From NCBI GenBank assembly GCA_002423435.1, contig DIWE01000036.1, positions 275,355-339,354 on the forward strand: DNA of 64,000 nt, in the 5' to 3' direction. Shown piece by piece: positions 8,707-16,006 of this stretch (positions within the stretch are counted from its first letter, which is position 1; every line of letters begins with the position of its first letter). The notes beneath the pieces were generated by a model. That model saw only the letters and a list, made by a program, of their open reading frames with translations, did no database searches and was not told the DNA's origin. The position numbers and the translations under genes were made by a program. Source of the stretch: Clostridiales bacterium UBA6114 (lineage in GTDB: Bacteria; Bacillota; Clostridia; Oscillospirales; Butyricicoccaceae).

Positions 8707-10521
8707 TTATTCGACGGTCACCGATTTTGCGAGGTTTCTCGGCTTGTCGACGTCGCAGCCGCGCGCGAGCGCGGTGTAATAGGCGAACATCTGCAATACG
8801 GCGACGCAGGGAAGCGCCGTAAAAAGCTCGTTCATCTTCGGAATAACGACCGGGTAGTCGCAGACCTTGTCGATATCGGGGACGTCTTCCGTGCAGAGCA
8901 GAATGATTTTCGCGCCCCTTGCCTTGACCTCTCTGATGTTGCTGATCGTTTTTTCAAAAAGCTCCGCCTTTGTCGCAATCGCAATCACGGGGGTGCCCTC
9001 GGTGATCAGCGAGATCGTGCCGTGCTTTAACTCGCCCGCGGCGTACGCCTCGCTGTGGATGTACGAGATTTCCTTAAGCTTCAGGGAGCCTTCGAGGGCA
9101 AGCGCATAGTCGAGGCCGCGGCCGATAAAGAAGAGGTCCTCCGTGTTTTGGAAGATCGACGAGATATGCTGGATCTCGGGCGCTTTTTCCAGGCACGTTT
9201 TCAGGGTCTGGACCGAGTCCGACAGGTCTTTTGTCAGCCGGCACGCATCCTCTTTCCCTATTGTGCCGTTTAAGTACGCGAGTTTGATCGCGAGCATATA
9301 CATGACGGCAAGCTGTACCGAGTAAGCCTTGGTCGACGCTACCGCGATCTCCGGCCCGGCCCAGGTGTAGATCACGTTGTCCGCCTCCCTGGGGATCGAC
9401 GAGCCGACGACGTTTGCCACGGCGATCGTGCGTACCCCGGCGCTTTTCGCGAGGCGCTGCGCCGCGAGCGTATCCGCCGTCTCTCCCGACTGGGTGATGG
9501 ACAAGACGGCGTCGTGCTCCATAAAGAGCGGGTCGCGATAGCGAAATTCGCTCGCGAGGTCAGTGTTCACCGGGATTTTTGCAAGCCGCTCGATTGCGTA
9601 TTTCCCGACGATGCCCGCGTGGTACGCCGTGCCGCAGCCGACGATGTGCAGCCGCTTAATCGACCGCAGCTCGTCGTCGCTCAAGCTTTCAAAAACAGGG
9701 AGCCCGCTCGCCGTGCGGGGCGCGATCGTATCGCGGAGCGCCTTCGGCTGCTCATGGATCTCCTTGAGCATGAAGTGGGGGTATCCGCCCTTCTCGGCGG
9801 CCTCGATGTCCCAGGTGGCCTTCATTTCCGTTTTGACGACGGGCTCTCTGTCCACGTTTATAATCTCCACGCCGTCTTTTCTGATCACGGCGAATTCGTC
9901 CGCGTCGAGCAGATAATACCGCTTTGTGTGCTTTAGGATCGCGGGGATGTCGGACGCGATAAAATTGCCGTCTTCGCCGAGTCCGACGATCAGGGGGCTG
10001 TCTTTGCGGACGGCGAAGATGCGGTCGGGGAAATCGGAAAATAAAATCCCGAACGCATAGGAGCCGCGGATTTTCGCCGTCGCGTCGATGATCGCCTGGA
10101 GCGGGTCGCCGCGGTAGTAATAGTCGATCAGCTTCGCGGCAACCTCCGTGTCGGTGTCGGACAGGAAGGTATAGCCTTTCCTGATCAGCCTTTCCCGCAA
10201 GGGCAGGTAGTTTTCAATGATCCCGTTATGTACGAGAGAAATCCTTTCCGTCCCGTGCGGGTGGGAATTTGCGTCCGACGGCTCGCCGTGGGTTGCCCAT
10301 CTCGTGTGGCCGATGCCGCAAAAGGACGCGGGGCGGTTCATCGCCTTAAGCTTCTCCTCGATCACGCTCAGGCGTCCACTGGATTTGACCGTGACGATTT
10401 TTCCGTCCTCGAAGACGGAGATCCCGGCGGAGTCGTACCCGCGGTACTCAAGCTTTTTAAGCCCGTCGATCAAAATGGGGGTGGTGTCCTGTTCACCGAT
10501 ATATCCAACAATTCCGCACAT
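8707..10521 (-). CDS. glmS: Glutamine--fructose-6-phosphate aminotransferase (isomerizing)
   Basis: GlmS makes glucosamine-6-phosphate from fructose-6-phosphate and glutamine, the first step towards UDP-GlcNAc. The start is set at the ATG of MCGIVGYIGE (10521) because the N-terminal nucleophile Cys must follow the removed Met; a longer frame to 10539 would bury it. The 604-aa protein has the glutaminase domain (YRGYDSAG, HTRWATHG, HNGIIENY), then two SIS domains (CGTAYHAG, SQSGETADT, RGLDYALALEGSLKLKEISY), and ends in NLAKSVTVE. The leader carries a glmS ribozyme, so expression should be repressed by glucosamine-6-phosphate. Confidence 0.97.
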   Translation of the reverse strand: MCGIVGYIGEQDTTPILIDGLKKLEYRGYDSAGISVFEDGKIVTVKSSGRLSVIEEKLKAMNRPASFCGIGHTRWATHGEPSDANSHPHGTERISLVHNGIIENYLPLRERLIRKGYTFLSDTDTEVAAKLIDYYYRGDPLQAIIDATAKIRGSYAFGILFSDFPDRIFAVRKDSPLIVGLGEDGNFIASDIPAILKHTKRYYLLDADEFAVIRKDGVEIINVDREPVVKTEMKATWDIEAAEKGGYPHFMLKEIHEQPKALRDTIAPRTASGLPVFESLSDDELRSIKRLHIVGCGTAYHAGIVGKYAIERLAKIPVNTDLASEFRYRDPLFMEHDAVLSITQSGETADTLAAQRLAKSAGVRTIAVANVVGSSIPREADNVIYTWAGPEIAVASTKAYSVQLAVMYMLAIKLAYLNGTIGKEDACRLTKDLSDSVQTLKTCLEKAPEIQHISSIFQNTEDLFFIGRGLDYALALEGSLKLKEISYIHSEAYAAGELKHGTISLITEGTPVIAIATKAELFEKTISNIREVKARGAKIILLCTEDVPDIDKVCDYPVVIPKMNELFTALPCVAVLQMFAYYTALARGCDVDKPRNLAKSVTVE

Positions 10522-10557
10522 ATGATAAATTTCCTCCAAAAATCAATAATAAAAAAC

Positions 10558-10700
10558 GTTTGGCCATTTTTTTGGGGCTCCGGTTGCCCGGAGTTTTTGT
10601 AAATGGTCTCACGACCGCACTCAGACGGCCGGAGAGGCATCCGCCGAACTTTCGATAACCTCTCTCCTCGTCAACCGCGAAATCACGGTTCTGGCGCTTA
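10558..10700 (-). ncRNA. glmS ribozyme/riboswitch
   Basis: Read on the minus strand, the leader contains the conserved core: AGCGCCAGAAC at the 5' side (around 10698), GGTTGACGAGGAGAG, GGTTATCGAAAGTTCGGCGG and ATGCCTCTCCGG, followed by a CTCCGG/CCGGAG stem closed by a GCAA tetraloop (10578-10593). These match the glmS ribozyme, which self-cleaves on binding glucosamine-6-phosphate and lowers glmS mRNA. It lies about 40 nt upstream of the glmS ribosome binding site. The 3' limit is approximate. Confidence 0.96.
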
Positions 10701-10912
10701 ACGGAAAAATCAGATATGACCCCCTTTACTATTCAATTTTGTCATAAAAATATGCAAAACCCTCCTTTCGGCTTTTCAGGAAGCCATACTATAAATTATG
10801 CCAAAAAAAGAAAAAAGCGCAAACAGTTCCCAGCTTTTTCTTTTTCATTTTACCATCAGGGAATCAAATGTCAATCGCGGGGTTTTATTTTTATCTTGAC
10901 TTGCGTAAACAG
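10701..10912. other. Non-coding stretch upstream of the glmS ribozyme
   Basis: AT-rich DNA between the ribozyme and the terminator of the SLH gene, presumably holding the glmS promoter on the minus strand. I see no unambiguous -35/-10 pair, no gene and no repeat. A short plus-strand open frame (10716-10925) is low-complexity, without a ribosome binding site, and is not credible. Confidence 0.4.
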
Positions 10913-10956
10913 AGGCCCGTTTTGAAAAGGCTCTCGCCAAAATCAAAACGGGCCGT
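10913..10956 (-). terminator. Terminator-like hairpin after the SLH protein gene
   Basis: GGCCCGTTTTGA and TCAAAACGGGCC form a 12-bp stem around a 17-nt loop, about 30 nt downstream of the minus-strand SLH gene. The following T-run is weak, so efficiency is uncertain. Confidence 0.6.
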
Positions 10957-10985
10957 CGGGGTTTTATATCTGATTTTCGTTTGGC

Positions 10986-12041
10986 TTATTTTACCCAGAA
11001 AACGAAGGAGGGATCTTTACTGCTTTCCTTGATACGCAAGGAGTTGTACAGAATCTGAACGGCCTCCGACCGCGTCAGAACGGCGTTGGGGCGGATCGTT
11101 CCGTCCGAATACCCGTTCATGATATTGACCGCGTCGACGTTGATGGTCGCCTGCACCGCCCAGGCGGGGATTTCCGACACATCCTTGAAGAAAACCTCTT
11201 CGGATTCGTCGCTTAAAGCGGCGAGCTTGTTGATGATAACGGCGGCCTCGGCGCGGGTGATCGGGCTTGAGCCGCGGAAGGACACGTTGCCGTTTAAGTC
11301 GACCCTTCCCGAGACGAAGCCGGCCGTTACGGCGGCCGAGATATAGGGCTTTGCCCACGCCTCGGTCGTGTCGTCGTCCTCAAAGCCGGTGTTTATCGCT
11401 GCGGCGGGAATATCAAGGCCGGCTGCCGTTACCGCCATCGCGACAAACTCGCTTCTCGTAACCTCCCGGGCCGGTTCGAGGAAATAGCTGGCGCCGATTT
11501 TCTCACCGACGATAATTCCTTCCTCAGCGAGCCGGATGGCCGCGTAATGGGCCGGGTGGCCGTCTAAATCGGCGTAAGTGACCGACGCCTTCAGGTTTCT
11601 CTTTTTCAGGTTGATGTCGACCCTCGCGGGCGACGAGGTATTGCCTTTGACATCAACGGCCGCGTAGGTGAAAAAGTCGCTGCCCGACTTGTTCTGATAG
11701 GGGACATAGCGGAAGGAGGTTCCCTCGATCGCAACTTCGCCCAGGCTTGGTTTCTGGACGATCTGGAACGTGACCGTGTCGCCCTCGGGATCGATTGCCT
11801 TCAGCTTTCCCGCAACCGTGATATTGCAGTAGGTTTCATACGTGAGATTCTGGGCGACCGGGGCCATGTTGTCGCTTTTTGCGATTGCCGCCTCGGTCAG
11901 GACCTTGTCCGCTTCGGCGGACGTGTCCTTCTTGCTCCAGAAAAACGCCGTGCCGGCCGGGATCATCCCCACGATCAGCAGCGTTGCAAGGCCAAACGTA
12001 AAAATGCGGGGAAAAAGTTTTTTCTTAAGCGGGTTATTCAT
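10986..12041 (-). CDS. Secreted SLH-domain surface protein with an Ig/cadherin-like domain
   Basis: A 351-aa exported protein. Residues 1-35 form a basic, hydrophobic signal or anchor segment. About residues 60-145 form an Ig/cadherin-like module (APVAQNLTYET ... DPEGDTVTFQI ... GSDFFTYAAVDVKGNTS) as found in tandem beta-sandwich adhesins. The rest holds three SLH repeats with recognisable cores (PAREVTRSEFVAMA, SSPITRAEAAVIINK, PNAVLTRSEAVQIL) preceded by D-W/A-A-x-x-A segments. SLH repeats usually bind pyruvylated secondary wall polymer, so it likely sits on the cell surface. GGGAGG precedes the ATG. It is monocistronic; its ligand or role is unknown. Confidence 0.85.
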   Translation of the reverse strand: MNNPLKKKLFPRIFTFGLATLLIVGMIPAGTAFFWSKKDTSAEADKVLTEAAIAKSDNMAPVAQNLTYETYCNITVAGKLKAIDPEGDTVTFQIVQKPSLGEVAIEGTSFRYVPYQNKSGSDFFTYAAVDVKGNTSSPARVDINLKKRNLKASVTYADLDGHPAHYAAIRLAEEGIIVGEKIGASYFLEPAREVTRSEFVAMAVTAAGLDIPAAAINTGFEDDDTTEAWAKPYISAAVTAGFVSGRVDLNGNVSFRGSSPITRAEAAVIINKLAALSDESEEVFFKDVSEIPAWAVQATINVDAVNIMNGYSDGTIRPNAVLTRSEAVQILYNSLRIKESSKDPSFVFWVK

Positions 12042-12203
12042 TTTACAGCCTCCCTTAATATAAGGAAAAAATAATAAATTTACCTGTGCCTATATTCTTT
12101 GAGAGATTTACATAAATATTCTTTTTTATGCGTCCCTTTTTTATCCATAGAATTATTTTCAGAAGAGATTGCTTTTTTCGCGCCAATCTCTTAAAATTTG
12201 AAC

Positions 12204-12368
12204 TAGGGCGTGCTCACATAACCGACGTCGCTCGTCTTTTTGTCCTTTTTTCGTCATGCCGCGTCAAAATTTCTTGCCATAAAGCAATTATGCCTTCAAA
12301 AATTTGACTTGCCTGACAAAAAAAACAGCCTAAAAATCCGGGCACGCCGGTGATGTGAACACACCCTA
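12204..12368. repeat. 165-bp imperfect palindrome (element A, MITE-like)
   Basis: Almost the entire interval between the SLH gene and guaA is one inverted repeat. The left arm starting TAGGGCGTGCTCACATAACC pairs with the right arm ending GATGTGAACACACCCTA, and the match continues inward through CGTC...TTTTT, GTCAAAATTT/AAATTTGAC and CATAA/TTATG to a short apical loop. No protein is encoded. The middle (GGCAAGTCAAATTTTTGAAG, then GCATAA, on the minus strand) resembles the middle of element B at 35037-35196. The flanks (12042-12203, 12369-12404) are AT-rich and show nothing else beyond the guaA ribosome binding site. Confidence 0.75.
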
Positions 12369-12404
12369 TGTATCATTCTTTTGTTGCATGGAAAGGAAAT
12401 CGTT

Positions 12405-13946
12405 ATGCCAAAGCATCAGTTTGTGCTCGTGCTTGATTTCGGAGGGCAGTATAACCAGCTGATCTGCCGCAGGGTCCGCGAGTGCGGCGTTTATTCCGAG
12501 GTGAAATCGTACAAGACCCCGATCGAGGAAATACGAAGGCTCGATCCTGTCGGAATCATTTTTACCGGGGGGCCGGCAAGCGTTTTTGCGGAAAACGCGC
12601 CGAGGTGCTCGGACGAAATTTTTAAGCTTAGCGTCCCCATACTCGGCATCTGCTACGGCCAGCAGCTCATGGGGCATATGCTCGGGGGAAACGTCTCGTC
12701 GGGCGAGAAGCGGGAATACGGAAAAACCGAGCTGGTCCACTTAAAAAACAGCCCGCTTTTTGACGATGTGCCGGAGCGCTCGGTCTGCTGGATGAGCCAC
12801 ACAAATCTGGTGGAGAGGCTGCCGGACGGCTTTTTCGTTTCCGCCAGAACGGAAAGCTGCCCTGTCGCGGCGATGCAGAACGATGAAAAAAAGCTTTACG
12901 GCGTGCAGTTTCACCCGGAGGTGATGCATACCGAATTCGGCGCCGCGATCCTTCGCAATTTCCTGTTTCAGATCTGCCGCTGCACGGGAGACTGGAAAAT
13001 GTCCTCCTATGCCGAGGACACGATCAGGTCGATCCGCGAAAAGGCCGGGGACAAAAAGGTGCTTCTGGCGCTGTCGGGCGGCGTCGATTCGTCGGTCGCG
13101 GCCGCGCTTGTGAGCCGCGCGGTCGGAAACAGCCTGACCTGCATTTTCGTCGACCACGGGCTTTTGAGAAAAAAAGAGGGCGACGAGGTGGAAGCGGTCT
13201 TTACCTCCGGCAGCTACAACTTGAATTTTATCCGCGTCGACGCGAAAGAGAGATTTCTTTCGAAGCTTAAAGGCGTGTCCGACCCCGAAAAAAAGCGCAA
13301 GATCATCGGCGCGGAATTTATCCGCGTGTTTGAGGAGGGGGCAAAGAAGCTCGGCGGCACCGACTTCCTCGTCCAGGGGACGATCTATCCGGACGTCATC
13401 GAAAGCGGCACGGGCGACGCCGCCGTCATCAAGAGCCACCACAATGTCGGCGGGCTGCCGGACCACGTCGATTTCAAGGAGCTTTTGGAGCCGCTGCGGC
13501 TTTTGTTCAAGGACGAGGTAAGGAGGCTCGGAAAAGAGCTCGGCCTGCCGGACGAGCTGATCTGGCGCCAGCCGTTTCCGGGACCCGGGCTCGCCGTGCG
13601 CATCATCGGCGACATCACCGAGGAAAAGATCAAAACCCTCCAGGATGCCGACTTCATTTTCCGGGAGGAGGTCGCAAAAGCCGACCTCGAGCGGGAAATC
13701 AGCCAGTATTTCGCCGTGCTCACCTCGATGCGCTCTGTCGGCGTCATGGGCGACGAGCGCACCTATGACCACACAATCGCGCTTCGCGCGGTGGTAACGA
13801 CCGATTTCATGACGGCGGACTGGGCGAGAATCCCCTACGAGGTGCTCGAGCGCGTGTCAAGCCGGATCGTAAACGAGGTCAAAAACATCAACCGCATCGT
13901 CTACGATATTACCCAGAAGCCGCCGGCGACGATCGAGTGGGAATAG
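12405..13946 (+). CDS. guaA: GMP synthase (glutamine-hydrolysing)
   Basis: GuaA aminates XMP to GMP using glutamine and ATP. The 513-aa protein has a class I glutamine amidotransferase domain (nucleophile in LGICYGQQLMG, QFHPEV), the ATP-pyrophosphatase P-loop LLALSGGVDSSVAAAL, and a C-terminal dimerisation domain ending NRIVYDITQKPPATIEWE. ATG 12405 follows GGAAAGGA at 8 nt; the ATG-like start 24 nt upstream lacks one. No purine riboswitch is apparent upstream. The 3' end (CGAGTGGGAATA, 13934-13945) is repeated at 14941, consistent with use as a chromosomal attachment site. Confidence 0.97.
   Translation: MPKHQFVLVLDFGGQYNQLICRRVRECGVYSEVKSYKTPIEEIRRLDPVGIIFTGGPASVFAENAPRCSDEIFKLSVPILGICYGQQLMGHMLGGNVSSGEKREYGKTELVHLKNSPLFDDVPERSVCWMSHTNLVERLPDGFFVSARTESCPVAAMQNDEKKLYGVQFHPEVMHTEFGAAILRNFLFQICRCTGDWKMSSYAEDTIRSIREKAGDKKVLLALSGGVDSSVAAALVSRAVGNSLTCIFVDHGLLRKKEGDEVEAVFTSGSYNLNFIRVDAKERFLSKLKGVSDPEKKRKIIGAEFIRVFEEGAKKLGGTDFLVQGTIYPDVIESGTGDAAVIKSHHNVGGLPDHVDFKELLEPLRLLFKDEVRRLGKELGLPDELIWRQPFPGPGLAVRIIGDITEEKIKTLQDADFIFREEVAKADLEREISQYFAVLTSMRSVGVMGDERTYDHTIALRAVVTTDFMTADWARIPYEVLERVSSRIVNEVKNINRIVYDITQKPPATIEWE
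13934..13945 (+). repeat. att-like direct repeat, left copy (3' end of guaA)
   Basis: CGAGTGGGAATA covers the last codons of guaA (Glu-Trp-Glu and part of the stop) and recurs exactly at 14941-14952. The guaA 3' end is a known integration site of genomic islands, so this pair probably marks attL and attR of a small or decayed island carrying the Fic module. Confidence 0.6.
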
Positions 13947-14026
13947 CGGAAGATAACGAAACATTAGCATCTTCTCAACTATTCGCATCTGTGTTATACT
14001 GTTTATATCTATTGGAGGTGATTACC

Positions 14027-14212
14027 ATGATCCGTGCGGCGCAGCAAAATATGAAATACACCTTGTCCACGCAAGCGATCGAACGGGTCATGCCCAGCAA
14101 GGACGCGCTTCGCCTTTGCGAGAAGTTATCTGATGGAAAACTTAGCGCCAATGCCGCTGTAGATGCCATTAAACAGAAGTATGGTGTAACGAGAGGAAAT
14201 TCGCGTGTCTGA
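14027..14212 (+). CDS. VbhA-like antitoxin of a Fic toxin-antitoxin pair
   Basis: A 61-aa protein encoded just upstream of, and overlapping by 8 nt, a Fic gene. The start ATG follows GGAGGTG at 6 nt. The C-terminal half (SKDALRLCEKLSDGKLSANAAVDAIKQKYG, split here as a description of one helical region) resembles the end of the VbhA antitoxin domain. TQAIER near residue 20 resembles the inhibitory (S/T)xxxE(G/N) helix that blocks the Fic active site, but with Arg in the last position. Neighbouring DNA is AT-richer than guaA. Toxin-antitoxin order and overlap support the assignment; the inhibitory motif match is imperfect. Confidence 0.7.
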   Translation: MIRAAQQNMKYTLSTQAIERVMPSKDALRLCEKLSDGKLSANAAVDAIKQKYGVTRGNSRV

Positions 14213-14822
14213 GAGCTTCGGTAAATACGATGTATATGCCACATCTGGATCGATGTACTGTTATGTGGGTACCAACGTGTTACGCAATCTCTTTGGCATT
14301 CGAAATGCTGATGAGTTGAAACGGATAGAGGCTGATATTACCACGATCCGTCAGCACGATTTACTTTCAAAGCCTGTTACCGGCCGATTTACGGCAAATC
14401 ACCTTTGCTGCATTCACCGATACCTGTTTGGAGATATATATCCCTTTGCCGGGCGCTATCGCCGTGAAAGCATCGCTAAGGGGCAGACGATATTTGAAAA
14501 CCCAGCAGATATTGAACACAAGCTCAAAAAACTACTGATCCAGCTGAAAGAGGAACGTTTCCTGAAACAAACTACTGCACAGGATTTTCTGCCTCGTCTG
14601 GCCTATTACTTTACTGAACTCAACTATCTGCACCCATTCCGAGAGGGAAATGGCAGAGCTACACGAGAGTTTGTTCGTCAGCTCTTACTGGTCAACGGAT
14701 ACGCCGTCGACTGGTCTGCTGTGAGTGTGGATGAGTTGCTTTTGGCAATGGGTGCTTCAGTATTTGACACCGCTCCCTTGATTCAGATATTGAGAAAGTG
14801 CGTGAGCAGACAAAGCGGCTGA
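14205..14822 (+). CDS. Fic-domain protein (probable AMP-transferase toxin)
   Basis: A 205-aa Fic protein with the intact catalytic motif HPFREGNGRATR at residues 143-154, matching HxFx(D/E)GNGRxxR, and the upstream flap region around FAGRYRRESIAKG. Fic enzymes transfer AMP (sometimes other nucleotides) from NTPs to target hydroxyls; class I members are silenced by a separate antitoxin, as encoded just before. It uses a GTG start with GAGAGGA upstream, overlapping the antitoxin stop. The pair lies between two copies of the guaA 3' end, suggesting horizontal acquisition. VbhT-type toxins are longer; this one is a minimal Fic domain. Confidence 0.9.
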   Translation: MSESFGKYDVYATSGSMYCYVGTNVLRNLFGIRNADELKRIEADITTIRQHDLLSKPVTGRFTANHLCCIHRYLFGDIYPFAGRYRRESIAKGQTIFENPADIEHKLKKLLIQLKEERFLKQTTAQDFLPRLAYYFTELNYLHPFREGNGRATREFVRQLLLVNGYAVDWSAVSVDELLLAMGASVFDTAPLIQILRKCVSRQSG

Positions 14823-14952
14823 TACTAATTTGATACTAAAAAAGCTGTTCGCACTCGGTAAGCGGGATAGAGCAGTAAGAAAATCACTGCAAAAGATAAT
14901 GAACGTTAACAAATATGTTAATGATTTAATCTGACCTTTGCGAGTGGGAATA
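14819..14952. other. Island end: TGATACTAA repeats and att-like right copy
   Basis: Two copies of TGATACTAA lie 11 bp apart (14820-14839), which could be recombinase arm-binding repeats. The exact 12-bp repeat of the guaA end, CGAGTGGGAATA, is at 14941-14952. No integrase or excisionase gene is present between the repeats, so the element is either mobilised in trans or a remnant. Confidence 0.5.
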
Positions 14953-14956
14953 ATGA

Positions 14957-15000
14957 AAAAATTCCCGGATGCCTGCAATCATGCGGGCTTCCGGGGATCA
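14957..15000 (-). terminator. Terminator of the YheO-type regulator gene
   Basis: A stem of CCCGGAxGCC...GGCxTCCGGG (14964-14995) is followed, read on the minus strand, by GAATTTTTTC. It is about 45 nt downstream of the regulator stop codon and may also stop transcription arriving from the Fic gene. Confidence 0.75.
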
Positions 15001-15039
15001 TTTTCTATTGTGGGGCAAGCAGTTATTCAAATACAGTGG

Positions 15040-15723
15040 TTACAGCTCTTCTTTTTTTAAAGACCTGATATGCATATAAACGGTATTTTTTGATATGTCA
15101 AGCATATCGGCGACAATATCTACCGCATTTCTCAACTTAAAAATACCTCGGCTGTATAAGCGGGAAATAATTTCCTTGTTTTTCAAGGAAACCATTATGG
15201 AATCGTCGTGACTCACTGTTTCCGAGATGTCTTTGACCACCGAGGCAATAACCTGCTCCATATTCTCGGCAAAATGTTCCGGTAAAAATTTGGCATTTTC
15301 GCTCGCGTCCATGAAGAAATTCTTAATAAATTCATCCAGCGGCGTATTCAGATAAAAGTTAATGCAAAGCAAGCCTATAATTCTTCCATTCTCATTGGGA
15401 ATTGCGATTGTGGTCGATTTTAACGGTTCGCCCTTGCTGTTTTTTGTGCGATAGGAGATATAATTCGTGTTTTTATCGCTTTGGTTGATTTCGGCCAGCA
15501 TTTTTAAGGCTAAGTCCGTGATCGGCGCTCCTTCTTTCCGGCCGGTATGCGAACCATTGATGATTTTAATAACGGACTTGTCATAATTCTCAAGGCTATG
15601 CAATACCAGCTCATAGCCGCTGCCGAGATAATCGCCCAATCCTTCAACCAAGTCTTTATAGGTATCCAAAATAATCCGATCCGTTTCGGTAAACCGTATG
15701 GTATCGACAGGTTCGTTGCCCAT
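15040..15723 (-). CDS. YheO-like PAS/HTH transcriptional regulator
   Basis: A 227-aa regulator with an N-terminal YheO-type PAS domain (DTYKDLVEGLGDYLGSGYE, then VIKIINGSHTGRKEGAPITD) and a C-terminal helix-turn-helix (AVDIVADMLDISKNTVYMHI). This is the architecture of DauR-like regulators, which sense small metabolites. The start is set at ATG 15723, preceded by GGGGGT; upstream in-frame Met codons lack a binding site. It is transcribed in the same direction as, and after, the peptide transporter and peptidase genes and probably controls them. Confidence 0.85.
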   Translation of the reverse strand: MGNEPVDTIRFTETDRIILDTYKDLVEGLGDYLGSGYELVLHSLENYDKSVIKIINGSHTGRKEGAPITDLALKMLAEINQSDKNTNYISYRTKNSKGEPLKSTTIAIPNENGRIIGLLCINFYLNTPLDEFIKNFFMDASENAKFLPEHFAENMEQVIASVVKDISETVSHDDSIMVSLKNKEIISRLYSRGIFKLRNAVDIVADMLDISKNTVYMHIRSLKKEEL

Positions 15724-15904
15724 ATAAACCCCCAAATTTATTCTTATATGTTTTCTGGCGTGGCCGAACAGGAGATGAGCGTTCTCCCATCCATTTTGAT
15801 TAAACAGCACGCATGCTCCTATTCTACCATATCAAATCGATGTTTTCCATAATGCATAGGCGCTGCACCTATAATGTATGACTTGTTGACCGGAAAGGGC
15901 CGGA

Positions 15905-15940
15905 GAGGGCTTGAAACGGTTCAGTTGTTTCAAGCCCTCC
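15905..15940. other. Long hairpin between the binding-protein gene and the regulator
   Basis: GAGGGCTTGAAAC pairs with GTTTCAAGCCCTC around a 9-nt loop. There is no clear T-run on either side, so termination is doubtful; mRNA processing or 3'-end stabilisation of the binding-protein transcript is an alternative. The rest of 15724-16006 shows an imperfect inverted repeat (ATAGG/CCTAT, around 15855-15875) that might be an operator for the regulator. Confidence 0.45.
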
Positions 15941-16006
15941 CGTCGGATTTTCACACTCGTCCCCGCGCGCTTTACCGCCGTCCGAGAGATTCCTCTAACT
16001 AGGACG

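Noticed and set aside
10716..10925. Short plus-strand open frame in the glmS leader region
   Set aside because: Low-complexity Lys/Phe-rich translation, no ribosome binding site, overlaps the AT-rich leader of glmS on the other strand.
12204..12368. 6S RNA interpretation of element A
   Set aside because: A long rod with bulges resembles 6S RNA at first, but its core is shared with element B at another locus and there is no recognisable promoter-like central bubble.
12369..12404. Purine riboswitch upstream of guaA
   Set aside because: No purine-riboswitch core or loop-loop pairing sequences are found; the upstream region is the palindromic element A and a plain ribosome binding site.
15905..15940. 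Classical terminator after the binding-protein gene
   Set aside because: The stem is strong, but neither strand has a T-run, so it is recorded only as a hairpin.
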